A stretch of 34,972 nucleotides of DNA from Candidatus Omnitrophota bacterium (GTDB taxonomy: Bacteria > Omnitrophota > Omnitrophia > Omnitrophales > Aquincolibacteriaceae): positions 1 through 34,972 of the forward strand of contig VFQY01000013.1 of NCBI GenBank assembly GCA_018883425.1, in the 5' to 3' direction. A program made the translations under genes and the position numbers. Each line of letters starts with the position of its first letter. The stretch's first letter is position 1. The notes below the pieces were generated by a model. That model had not been told where the DNA came from and searched no databases. It worked only from the letters and a program-made list of their open reading frames with translations. Shown piece after piece: positions 16,233 to 24,126 of this stretch.

Positions 16233-17546
16233 CTAATTTTTTGGCGGGCTGCCTGCTGATCCCGTTTCCTCGAGTCGGAAAACAGGTTGAGACGACAGCC
16301 CCCGATAGACAAACGGGAACACAAGACGCTTGTGCGGATTCGCGTAATTCGCAAGTCCGGGGTTCAGCCCTATCAGAACTCCGCTGAGGGACTCCAGCAC
16401 AACGAACCGACCCCTAATATCGACCTCCTCGCGCTTAAAATTGAATGTTCCCGCGCCCTCGATGATGTAGTCTGATCCCTTCGCAATAACCTCTTCAAAG
16501 ATCATTTCACCTGCAGCTGCGTTCACACTGAACTGCAGTAGTTCAAAAGGCAGCCGTTCGGCCGAAAAAAGATGCTGATAAGCCCGAAGCAGCTCGTCAT
16601 TCCTTAAACCTGCCTCGTCGAAATTCTTCTCGGCCCGTTTGAGAATTTCAAGAAGCCAATTGTTTTTATTAAAAAAACCCCTTCGGATGTCAGCGCCGCC
16701 CTCCAAGATAATGTTTTCGGGTCCAGAAACTTCCGGGAAGAGCGGGATCCGCCCTTGACCGTTGAACATCAGCGGGCCTTCGGCGAATGAAGGACCTTCG
16801 GCGCCGAGAAAATTCTGAAAAATTTGGGCGTCCTGACTCAATATTCTTAAATCCCCCTCAAAAACAGGACGCTCTAAGGGATCAATGACTGCCCCGCCGA
16901 AACTGATGCTTCCGTTGATTAAATCGCCCTTGATCTGGGCACGATTCGCGGCCGAGCTGTAAGCTCCGGTCATTTTAAAATCTTCTCCGCCATCGAGGGT
17001 TCCAAAAGCGTCCAATTCGGCAATGCCTTCAGGCCCCGCATCCCTGAGGAGAAAGTGCGTATGCACGAGATTCCTGCCTGCTCGGTCTCCAGGTAAACCG
17101 GATGAAAACGACAGTTTTGCGCCGAAGGCTTCAATCTCAAGAGGCTTCATGCCTTGGGGCAATCGAAAAAGAGTGCGCGGATCCGCCTTGCGAAGCGGCG
17201 CCTCACTGCCGAGACTCAGACTTATTTCCGGATTTTCGAGAGTGATTTTCTTGAAGAGAAATCGCCCGCTCCAATAGAAAGACGGGGAAGCTTGCGCCGT
17301 CATTTGAGGAATCTTGAAACGCGGCTCCTGGGTCTGGGGGTCGAGGACCACGAGATCTGTGATCTGTAACTTTGGAACTGCCTCGAGTTTGAGATGCATT
17401 TTAAAGTACCGAATTTCTCCGGGAAAAAGAGCGGAGAACTGCTGTTCGGCGTGTTCTAGGAAAATCGGCTGGGCGATAATTTCAGCGCATCGGACGCCGA
17501 AAATCAGCGCAAGAATTCCGATCAGGGGGAGTAAGATTTTTTTCAC
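16233..17546 (-). CDS. AsmA-like envelope protein
   Basis: A 437-residue protein with an N-terminal membrane anchor or signal (KKILLPLIGILALIFGV). It is followed by repeated beta-rich segments of the AsmA/YhdP sort: LQITDLVVLDPQTQEPRF, FKKITLENPEISLSL, FKMTGAYSSAANRAQIKGDL, and a C-terminal block with DYIIEGAGTFNFKREEVDIRG and VFPFVYRG. AsmA-family proteins span the periplasm and take part in lipid transport or outer-membrane homeostasis. It is shorter than YhdP/TamB and about two thirds the size of AsmA. It starts 18 nt after the SNase-like gene and ends 9 nt before the ACT gene. The call rests on fold style rather than a single catalytic motif. Confidence 0.68.
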   Translation of the reverse strand: MKKILLPLIGILALIFGVRCAEIIAQPIFLEHAEQQFSALFPGEIRYFKMHLKLEAVPKLQITDLVVLDPQTQEPRFKIPQMTAQASPSFYWSGRFLFKKITLENPEISLSLGSEAPLRKADPRTLFRLPQGMKPLEIEAFGAKLSFSSGLPGDRAGRNLVHTHFLLRDAGPEGIAELDAFGTLDGGEDFKMTGAYSSAANRAQIKGDLINGSISFGGAVIDPLERPVFEGDLRILSQDAQIFQNFLGAEGPSFAEGPLMFNGQGRIPLFPEVSGPENIILEGGADIRRGFFNKNNWLLEILKRAEKNFDEAGLRNDELLRAYQHLFSAERLPFELLQFSVNAAAGEMIFEEVIAKGSDYIIEGAGTFNFKREEVDIRGRFVVLESLSGVLIGLNPGLANYANPHKRLVFPFVYRGLSSQPVFRLEETGSAGSPPKN

Positions 17547-17564
17547 GAGGTCATCACCGCGTCG

Positions 17565-18095
17565 TTACGGTGCGTCTGGTTTTATTTGCCCGAGGGGCTC
17601 GCTTTCATAGGACCATATTCCCAGGCCCTTTTCACGCGCCTCGGACTCCCTTTGAGCAAAACTTTCTTTGAAATCAAAATCGGCGTCCCTCTGAAGCCTG
17701 GCCGCGCCAAGCGCAAGAAGCAGTTCATTGATCATGATCTTTCTTTCTCTCGCCGGAACGGCTTGTGCGAAAGGAACGTCTATTTCCGCCATGCTGACGC
17801 TCAAGTACACAGGGTTCGTCTCCGGATTACCGCCCGCAGAGAGTTTCGTATCCGGGGTCACCTCGATATCTTTGCCGCCGAGGAGCACACTCAGAAGAGC
17901 GATTGATTCTTCGGGAAGCTCAATACCTGCCAGACGCATCCGCTCCCCCGCTTCGGAACGCAGGCTTCCGTCTTTCTCAAGACTTTTGACCCGGATCTTA
18001 GAATCCGGAAAAACGGGATTCAATCCTGCCGTCAGCAGCATTAAAGCAGCACTAAAAACACGGGCCTTATAGCCAAGAGCCATTCCAGAATTCAT
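17565..18095 (-). CDS. Secreted SNase-like (thermonuclease-fold) protein, probably non-catalytic
   Basis: The track starts at 18143. The ATG at 18095 (MNSGMALGYKARVF) has GAGGTGG about 6 nt upstream and places a signal sequence (FSAALMLLTAGLNPVFP) at the N-terminus, so I use it; 176 residues. The body resembles the staphylococcal-nuclease fold: GERMRLAGIELPEES matches the RLxGIDxPE strand, and MINELLLALGAA then EAREKGLGIWSYE match the C-terminal helices. The usual metal Asp residues are altered (KDGSL where DGDT is common, GIELPE for GIDxPE), and the YGR segment that supplies the second catalytic Arg is not visible. It may therefore bind rather than cleave. Function unknown. Confidence 0.65.
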   Translation of the reverse strand: MNSGMALGYKARVFSAALMLLTAGLNPVFPDSKIRVKSLEKDGSLRSEAGERMRLAGIELPEESIALLSVLLGGKDIEVTPDTKLSAGGNPETNPVYLSVSMAEIDVPFAQAVPARERKIMINELLLALGAARLQRDADFDFKESFAQRESEAREKGLGIWSYESEPLGQIKPDAP

Positions 18096-18161
18096 GGTGT
18101 ATCCACCTCGCTCTGTTCCTTTCCTGCATTGAGCGCTCTCCATGGACTCTCTGAGCGCAAG

Positions 18162-19523
18162 TCAGTTTCCTTCGTTAACAGGGTCTTTGCCTGAAATATT
18201 AAGCGGGCTGATTCGGTTCTTGGCCCAAGCAACTGCCTCCTCAGCGCTGTTAATTTTCTTCTCGAGCTGAAGTTCATAGGCCTCATCGAGTAAGGGCTTC
18301 ATACCCCGCCCGGGTTTGACTCCAAGAGCGATGAGATCGTGTCCCGAGAGCAGCGGCTTGGGCCGGAGCGGTTCATCTGCGAACGCTTTGAGCTTTTCAC
18401 GGATGAACTCGTAATTTTGGAGGTTTCCCGATGCAGAAAGACTGTCAAGCCGGTGCAATTCGAGCTCTTCATCGAAGTTCGGCCGGGAGATAAACAGCTT
18501 CAGCTTTCCCTCGCGCATATTCATCACATCTTTGAAGGTCAAATGCTGTTCGACCGCCGAAACCACCTTGTCGATCTCGTCGTTTGAAAACCTGAGGCGC
18601 TTCATCAGCTCTCGAGCCATGCGGGCTCCCGCTGCTGCATGGCAGTTAAAGCGAATCCTTCCGTGGGAGTCGAGGCTTTGCGTTACAGGTTTGGCAACGT
18701 CATGCAGTAAGACGGACATCGCCAGCGTGACGGTCGGTTCCCTCATTTTCTCAAGCATGATCTTCGTATGGGTGAAGACATCGCCTTCAGGATGGTACTC
18801 CGGCGCCTGCATCACGCCTTTCATAGCCTCGATTTCGGGCAGGATTTCCTTCATTAATCCGCTGTCGGAGAGCAGCTGAAATCCCCTCTCAGCTCCGGAT
18901 CGGGTCAAGGTCCGGACCAATTCATCGCGAATCCTTTCGGGACTGACACAATGTATTTCAGGAGACCATCGCCGCACCGCATCCCAGGTGGGACCATCAA
19001 TCTGAAATTTCAGAGAAGACGCAAACCGCACGGCACGCATGAGGCGAAGCTTATCCTCTTCAAAACGGGTGTCCGGATTGCCGATGGCTCGCAGCAAACC
19101 GGCTTGGAGATCAAGCTGCCCCCCCACATAATCAATGACCTTGCCGGCCTCGGGGTCAAAAAAAAGGCCGTTCACCGTAAAATCGCGCCTTGAAGCATCT
19201 TCCTGCGGCCCCGTGAATCGAACCTGCGTGGGATGCCTGCCGTCTTGGTAGCCTCCCTCTGTACGGAAAGTCGCCACTTCGAAGGAAAGTTCTCCATCCA
19301 TCACAAGAATCACACCGAATTGCTTTCCGACCGGCACGGTTCTAGGAAACGTCTTTTCAACGTCCTCGGGCAGGGCCGACGTCGCAATGTCGACGTCCTT
19401 CGGTTCGCGTCCCATGAGAAAGTCGCGAACACAGCCTCCTGCAAAATAGGCCGTGAAACCTCGGTGTCTGAGACGCTCGGCAATGGCAAAGGCTGATTTG
19501 AGAACGGGCGAAGATGGCTTCAT
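18162..19523 (-). CDS. cca: CCA tRNA nucleotidyltransferase / poly(A) polymerase family
   Basis: A class II nucleotidyltransferase of about 453 residues. The head contains YFAGGCVRDFLMGREPKDVDIAT with the two metal Asp residues in DVD. RRDFTVNGLFFD and RLMRAVRFASSL are the nucleotide-recognition and neck motifs. ESPERIR-like SPERIRDELVR follows, and then an HD-type domain with LLHDVAKPVT. It adds or repairs the 3' CCA of tRNAs; family relatives are poly(A) polymerases, and the two cannot be separated safely by eye. The track uses a GTG at 19538. The ATG at 19523 overlaps the stop of a 9-codon ORF that has a good ribosome site, so I prefer it but am not certain. Confidence 0.9.
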   Translation of the reverse strand: MKPSSPVLKSAFAIAERLRHRGFTAYFAGGCVRDFLMGREPKDVDIATSALPEDVEKTFPRTVPVGKQFGVILVMDGELSFEVATFRTEGGYQDGRHPTQVRFTGPQEDASRRDFTVNGLFFDPEAGKVIDYVGGQLDLQAGLLRAIGNPDTRFEEDKLRLMRAVRFASSLKFQIDGPTWDAVRRWSPEIHCVSPERIRDELVRTLTRSGAERGFQLLSDSGLMKEILPEIEAMKGVMQAPEYHPEGDVFTHTKIMLEKMREPTVTLAMSVLLHDVAKPVTQSLDSHGRIRFNCHAAAGARMARELMKRLRFSNDEIDKVVSAVEQHLTFKDVMNMREGKLKLFISRPNFDEELELHRLDSLSASGNLQNYEFIREKLKAFADEPLRPKPLLSGHDLIALGVKPGRGMKPLLDEAYELQLEKKINSAEEAVAWAKNRISPLNISGKDPVNEGN

Positions 19524-19549
19524 AGACAAGGGACACACTTAGGGAGCAT
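19520..19549 (-). CDS. Possible leader peptide (MLPKCVPCL) coupled to cca
   Basis: A 9-codon ORF starts at ATG 19549 and stops at TGA 19522-19520, overlapping the cca ATG as ATGA. AGGAGGAAGGA lies upstream, with AAGGA 10 nt from the ATG. The cca start itself has no Shine-Dalgarno at normal spacing. This layout is what a coupling leader would show, but so short an ORF may be chance. Confidence 0.3.
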   Translation of the reverse strand: MLPKCVPCL

Positions 19550-19601
19550 CCCCCAGGCGTCCTTCCTCCTGACGGTTTGATATCCCTCGATCCGATTTTT
19601 T

Positions 19602-19689
19602 TCAAGGCTCATAAGCTGCTTCCTGACAGGTTGGTCCTAGCAGAATCCTGTCCAGCTCGATGCGGTTCTTCTCAAAGAATTCTTTCGGG
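19602..19689 (-). pseudogene. Possible displaced C-terminal extension of the zinc-ribbon protein
   Basis: In the +1 frame relative to the 106-residue ORF, the DNA reads LEASPKEFFEKNRIELDRIL and then GPTCQEAAYEP before a TGA at 19604-19602. The composition (helical, charged, ending just before an AT-rich spacer) looks like coding sequence. It would join the upstream ORF if one base were missing from the T7 run near 19697 or the A6 run near 19710. It has no start codon or ribosome site of its own apart from a TTG. Either an old remnant or a homopolymer error. Confidence 0.3.
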
Positions 19690-20010
19690 CTAGCTTCCAA
19701 AAAAATCGCGGGCTTTTTTCTGACCCATGAGCTTTTGATAATCCGTGTAATCGATAAAGGTCAGATCCGGCCTTTTATCCCTCATTCGCCTGGCTAGCTG
19801 AAACCTCTCACCGGGATTCGCTTCAAGACGCCTGCTGGTCAGGTATTTGAAAGGGACACCGCACTCGGGACAAGTTCCCGCAGAATAGTAATCGATCCCC
19901 AAACAGCGGCACGACCCGCAATCCCCCGTCAGGTCTCCCATGATGAGAAGGTGCTTGGCTACTTCATCCAGATCGAGTTCACGGTAAACGCGAATGAATT
20001 CCTTGCCCAT
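19690..20010 (-). CDS. Small conserved-looking zinc-ribbon protein, function unknown
   Basis: A 106-residue protein I cannot assign. The N-terminal 25 residues are helical and acidic (FIRVYRELDLDEVAKHLL). A cysteine cluster, GDCGSCRCLGIDYY, and then TCPECGVPFKYL form a probable zinc ribbon. The C-terminal half is basic and helical (SRRLEANPGERFQLARRMRDKRPDL) and ends KKARDFFGS. It lies 23 nt after the basic-tail/EF-Tu-barrel gene, so the two are probably co-transcribed. Directly after the stop, another frame stays open for 29 codons with natural-looking protein sequence. The end could therefore be altered by an indel in the A6 or T7 runs close to the stop. A nucleic-acid or ribosome-related role is only a guess from its neighbours. 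Confidence 0.7.
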   Translation of the reverse strand: MGKEFIRVYRELDLDEVAKHLLIMGDLTGDCGSCRCLGIDYYSAGTCPECGVPFKYLTSRRLEANPGERFQLARRMRDKRPDLTFIDYTDYQKLMGQKKARDFFGS

Positions 20011-20033
20011 GGACGATTTCCTCCCATCCGGCT

Positions 20034-20660
20034 TTAGGACAATTTAAAAACTTTATCTCCGACCCCCACATCGCGAAGAACTTCGAGCCCGACTTCCTCA
20101 CCGGACCTTCCCTCATCGATGGGGATTCTATTGATTTGCAGTGACCCTGTCTTCTGACGGTACCCCTTTGCACCGACTTCTTCTCCTATCCAAATCACAT
20201 CCCCAATCTTCAAATTCCCCTGCAGCTGAATGACGGCCGCTTTGACCTTCGGAAAATAGTGGGACACCGTGCCCAACAGGACGAACGGCTTTCCATCTTT
20301 TGCCTTCTTTTTGGATAACTCCGCGCGAGTTCCTGAACTTGTCGAAAGTGGTTTGATCGAGCCGGCAGGTCGAAGCACGCTTGACCTTTTGGGCGGGGAA
20401 GCCTTCTTCTCAGGCCGGCGCTTGGTCACGCGCGCCGGTGTTTTTTTTTGCGCAGAGGGTCGCGCGGACGGAGATACTTTCCGCGCACGTCCTCGGCTCG
20501 CTGAGGAGGTCCGGCGCTTTTGGGAAGGTCCGGACTTGAGGGATCGGCGCGCCGAAGACTTTCGTTTGCGGGCCTTGGCGGTAAGCCGTCTCCGCTCCCC
20601 TTCGGCGAAAAACGGCGTCAGAAAGAACTGTTTTATTTTCTCAATCAATCCCAACTTCAC
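20034..20660 (-). CDS. Fusion of a long basic tail to an EF-Tu domain-2-like beta-barrel
   Basis: A 208-residue protein with two very different halves. Residues about 1-20 are an amphipathic start (MKLGLIEKIKQFFLTPFF). Residues about 22-125 are extremely rich in Lys, Arg, Ser, Pro and Ala, like histone-H1 or AlgP tails, with short SSARRS and KKTPARVTKRRP-type units. Residues about 127-208 form a small barrel: LLGTVSHYFPKVKAAVIQL, LKIGDVIWIGE, SLQINRIPIDEGRSGEEVGLEV and VGVGDKVFKLS. This matches stand-alone translation-elongation-factor-like (EF-Tu domain 2) proteins of about 80 residues. It follows the RNase E/G gene by 90 nt. I infer RNA or ribosome binding; no GTPase domain is present. Confidence 0.78.
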   Translation of the reverse strand: MKLGLIEKIKQFFLTPFFAEGERRRLTAKARKRKSSARRSLKSGPSQKRRTSSASRGRARKVSPSARPSAQKKTPARVTKRRPEKKASPPKRSSVLRPAGSIKPLSTSSGTRAELSKKKAKDGKPFVLLGTVSHYFPKVKAAVIQLQGNLKIGDVIWIGEEVGAKGYRQKTGSLQINRIPIDEGRSGEEVGLEVLRDVGVGDKVFKLS

Positions 20661-20750
20661 GCCCCCGCTGTCAGCGTTTGAGCCTGCTCAAGGTCCTGAT
20701 CGCCGGGATATCGCATCCAAACGGTGCTGCTTTTAAGCAGGAAATTAAAC

Positions 20751-22307
20751 TCAGCTCTGGATGAACGTCAGATTTATATCTTCGACGTGCAGCGACGGAT
20801 CAGAAAAAACGAAGATTCGGCTTCTGGTATTCTTCTCAAGCTGCTGCAGCGCTTTCTTTTCCTGGTTCAACAGACGCTCTGACACCGAGGGATGCACGTA
20901 AGCATTGATCATTCGTCCGGGTGTGTTGATGAGCGATTTCCGGAGTTCGCGGATCGTCTGAATCGCCATGGTTGCCGGGGATTTCACAATCCCCTTACCT
21001 TCGCAGTAAGGGCAGGTTTTGTGTACCGCGCTCTCAAGCGAGCCCTTAATACGCTGCCGGGTCATTTCTACCAGCCCCAATTCTGACATCGGAAGAATGT
21101 TGATCTTGGCGCGGTCAGGCCTCACAGCCTCCTTGAAGACCTTGAGAAGATTCCGTCTGTGCTCATGTTTCTCCATATCGATGAAGTCGATGATGATAAT
21201 TCCGCCCATGTCTCGGAGCCTGAGCTGACGGGCGACTTCCCACGCCGCTTCCATGTTCGTCTTATAGACCGTTTCCTCAAGATTCCGGGTTCCTGTGAAC
21301 TTTCCGGTATTCACGTCAATCGCGACCAAACTCTCGGTCTGCTCGATGACAAGATGCCCGCCCGACTTCAGAAAAACATTCTTCTGAAAAGTTCTTTCGA
21401 TTTCGCGCTCAACCTTGTACTTCTCGAAAAGAGGCATCTCGTCCTGATACAGCTCCACCTGAACGTTCTGTCCCGGCAGATAAATTCCGAGGAACCTTTT
21501 GACTTTGTGAAGCAGATCTTTGTGATCCACAATGATCTTGTCTGTTTCATCGGTAAGATGATCGCGAATGACCCGCTCAACAAGATCCAGCTCTTGATGG
21601 ATCAGTGCGGGAGCTTTCTTATACTGCATCGAGGTGTGGATTTTTTTCCATAACCGGGTCAAGTAGCGAATGTCCCGGCTGAACTCATTCTCGCTTTTAC
21701 CTTCTCCCGCGGTGCGGACAATGAAACCCACACCTTTTGGAATCTCCATGTTTTCAAAAATCGCCTTGATCTTATCCCGTTCCTTGCGGTCTTCGATCTT
21801 GCGGGAAATTCCGACCTTTGATTCCCCGGGCATCATCACAAGGTAGCGTGCCGGTATCGAAAAATGCGTGGTCAGGCGGGGCCCCTTACTTCGGATGGCC
21901 TCTTTCACCACTTGAACAATAACCTCTTGGCCCACCTTCAGAACTTCATCGATGGGTTTCAGCTTCTCCCTGTGGCGGTGTCTGCGCGGAGGATTCTGAG
22001 TTGATCCGTCGGGTTCATCCCCGTCCTCTTCAGGCTCGGGCGGTGCGGGCGTCTCACTCTCCAAGTCCAGATCCATCGGACTTCCCGTAGCATCCGCCAC
22101 ATAAAGGAACCCGTCTTTTTTTGTTCCCAAATCCACAAAAGCCGCACCGATGCCGGGGATAACCGTCTTGACGCGGCCCTTATAAATATTGCCGAACATG
22201 CCGGTTTGTTCCGCGCGCTCCATATAAAGCTCCTCGAGATGATCTTCCTCGAGAATGGCGACACGTTTCTCGCCGGCCTCCAAGCTGATTAGAATTTCAC
22301 GTTTCAT
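20751..22307 (-). CDS. rng: Ribonuclease E/G family endoribonuclease (RNase G-like)
   Basis: A 518-residue RNase E/G catalytic protein without the long RNase E scaffold tail. It starts MKREILISLEAGEKRVAILE, then an S1 domain with TGMFGNIYKGRVKTVIPGIGAAFVDLG. An acidic, Pro/His/Arg-rich insertion (about 76-112) interrupts the S1 fold before VLKVGQEVIVQVVKE. The catalytic Asp pair is in SLVAIDVNTGKFTG and GGIIIIDFIDME, and the zinc-link is TCPYCEGKG near residue 435. The enzyme cuts single-stranded AU-rich RNA and processes rRNA and mRNA. AGGA lies about 10 nt before the ATG. A 229-nt spacer separates it from pilQ, so it may have its own promoter, but I could not identify one. Confidence 0.95.
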   Translation of the reverse strand: MKREILISLEAGEKRVAILEEDHLEELYMERAEQTGMFGNIYKGRVKTVIPGIGAAFVDLGTKKDGFLYVADATGSPMDLDLESETPAPPEPEEDGDEPDGSTQNPPRRHRHREKLKPIDEVLKVGQEVIVQVVKEAIRSKGPRLTTHFSIPARYLVMMPGESKVGISRKIEDRKERDKIKAIFENMEIPKGVGFIVRTAGEGKSENEFSRDIRYLTRLWKKIHTSMQYKKAPALIHQELDLVERVIRDHLTDETDKIIVDHKDLLHKVKRFLGIYLPGQNVQVELYQDEMPLFEKYKVEREIERTFQKNVFLKSGGHLVIEQTESLVAIDVNTGKFTGTRNLEETVYKTNMEAAWEVARQLRLRDMGGIIIIDFIDMEKHEHRRNLLKVFKEAVRPDRAKINILPMSELGLVEMTRQRIKGSLESAVHKTCPYCEGKGIVKSPATMAIQTIRELRKSLINTPGRMINAYVHPSVSERLLNQEKKALQQLEKNTRSRIFVFSDPSLHVEDINLTFIQS

Positions 22308-22536
22308 AGCGTTTTGATCCTAGGTGTGACCGAAAATCGAATTCCGGTCGGTGTGTTAAATGACCTGCAGACCTCTGACGTTGAGCATTCGCATTTCAAC
22401 CAAGACTGCGGATGTCCTACTTAGAGCAGGCTCAAGATGAGCAATATCTGCGCGGGGATTTTATGGAAGGCAGACTCAACAAGATTGCGGAAATAAGCTC
22501 TCGATGAGCCGGTCGTAAAAGACCGCCATCGTCAGC

Positions 22537-24126
22537 TTACGCAGCCGCGGGCAACGCTGTTTTTTCTTTAACCTGACCCGAAACGGCAGATGTCTTGCCG
22601 GCCGGAGCGTTAACCAACTGATCTTTGTTATCAGGGCTGGCGGACGGATCCTTTGATCCGCTGACGGCATCCTTGCCGTCCTTGGCCTCTGTGTCACTCT
22701 CCGCCTCATTCCCTGCCGGCTGACCTTCCGTATCCACCATGGTCACCGTGATGAAAAAGAGCGTTTCAACTTTACTATTCTCGGTTGTATCTTGACGTTT
22801 TGATCGAAAGGCTTTGCCTAGTATGGGTAGATCTGATAAATAGGGAACCTTCGCCTCCGACGACGCTACGTTGTCAGACAAAAGGCCGCCTATGGCAATC
22901 GTTTGGCCGCTTTCAATGAGGACCTGAGTCTTAGCTTTAGTCACGGTGAACTCCGGAATAAAAAAACCTCCGTAGTTTCGCCCCGCGCCCGAAGCCACAT
23001 TGCTCACCTCCGGCATGAGATCGACCAAGATTTCATCAGCAGAATTAATGTGCGGCGTCACGTTAAGAACGACACCGACTTCCCGATAACTGAACCCGCT
23101 GATTTCAATACTGCCGGTATTCTCATTGCGTTCAAAGGTCGGCAACGGTATATCGCTGCCTACCTGGATGTTCGCTGGTTGATTATTCAAAACTACCACG
23201 CGGGGGTTTGACACAACTTTCGTATTCGATGAACTCTGCAGCATCTGAAGAATAGCGCTGAAATCCGTAAAATCGAGCGTTCCATACTCAAACGTCGATT
23301 CCGCCGTGACTCCAGGTAAGGGAAATCCTCTTCGATCGATAGGGTTGATAGCCGCTGTGCCAACCGGATCGTTCAGAGTCGGAAAGAACTGCTTGAAGAG
23401 CGGACTCGTCTTGTCCTGACCTCCGGCCTGGGTAAACGGAAAAGTGGTTGGCCTGCTTGACCCCGTAGCACCCGCCTGCAAATTCCATTGGATCCCCAGG
23501 TTCTCGGTCACACCCGCTCCCGTTCTTACGACCTTCGAGTCGATATAGGCCTGGGGTGTTTGCTTATCGAGACTCCTGATGACCTCTTCGATCCTATAGA
23601 GGTTGGTGGGCACGTCTGTCACAACGATCATGTTCGTCCGTTCGGCAACCTTAACTCTCCCTCTTTCCGTCAGCATGTCCTTGACGGCGTCAGCGATCTC
23701 CTGAGCTTTGGAGTAATCCAGAATAAATGTCTTCGTCGCGACCGGCTCTTGGGCCAAATTTTCTCGCGTCGTTATCCGGATCACGTTATCGTCACGCTCA
23801 TACACATAGCCGTAGGTCCGCAAGAGCACATCAAGCGCTTTTTGCCACTCAACTTCCTCGAGCCGTATGCTTACGTTGCCCTGAACCTCGGGCCCGCTAA
23901 CGATATTCATACCGCTCTTGATACTCATCACTCTTAAGACAGTGTGAATGTCTGCGTCCTTGAAGTCGAGGGAAACCTTAGTTTGAGCTTGTTCCTGCTC
24001 GGACACCGCCTCACCGATAGGCGCGCTCGGCGCTGATTCTTGGGCAAGTGCTGTCGGAGTTTTCAAAGCGCTGTTCGCAGAGGTTAAAACAAATGCGGTC
24101 AGAAGAAAAAGCCTTCTAAATTTCAT
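22537..24126 (-). CDS. pilQ: Type IV pilus secretin PilQ
   Basis: A 529-residue secretin that forms the outer-membrane pore for the pilus. A signal peptide (FRRLFLLTAFVLTSANSA) leads into an STN/N0 domain (KVSLDFKDADIHTVLRVMSIKSGMNIV, about 51-117). An N1-type domain follows (TFILDYSKAQEIADAV through VTDVPTNLYRIEEVIRSLD), then the secretin beta-domain with QVGSDIPLP, VGVVLNVTPHI, LIESGQTIAIGGL and VPYLSDLPILGKAF. It lacks the AMIN domains of proteobacterial PilQ, so it is short. After the barrel there is a hydrophilic, disordered tail of about 55 residues. It is the last gene of the pilMNOPQ operon, with an ATGA overlap to pilP. Confidence 0.95.
   Translation of the reverse strand: MKFRRLFLLTAFVLTSANSALKTPTALAQESAPSAPIGEAVSEQEQAQTKVSLDFKDADIHTVLRVMSIKSGMNIVSGPEVQGNVSIRLEEVEWQKALDVLLRTYGYVYERDDNVIRITTRENLAQEPVATKTFILDYSKAQEIADAVKDMLTERGRVKVAERTNMIVVTDVPTNLYRIEEVIRSLDKQTPQAYIDSKVVRTGAGVTENLGIQWNLQAGATGSSRPTTFPFTQAGGQDKTSPLFKQFFPTLNDPVGTAAINPIDRRGFPLPGVTAESTFEYGTLDFTDFSAILQMLQSSSNTKVVSNPRVVVLNNQPANIQVGSDIPLPTFERNENTGSIEISGFSYREVGVVLNVTPHINSADEILVDLMPEVSNVASGAGRNYGGFFIPEFTVTKAKTQVLIESGQTIAIGGLLSDNVASSEAKVPYLSDLPILGKAFRSKRQDTTENSKVETLFFITVTMVDTEGQPAGNEAESDTEAKDGKDAVSGSKDPSASPDNKDQLVNAPAGKTSAVSGQVKEKTALPAAA

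Noticed and set aside
19615-19660. CAGGAAGCAGC on the minus strand, like the SRP RNA tetraloop region
   Set aside because: The surrounding hairpin and the paired symmetric loop bases of SRP RNA are missing.
22328-22349. GACCG/CGGTC hairpin in the rng leader
   Set aside because: Only 5 bp with a 12-base loop; too weak to claim RNase E/G autoregulation.
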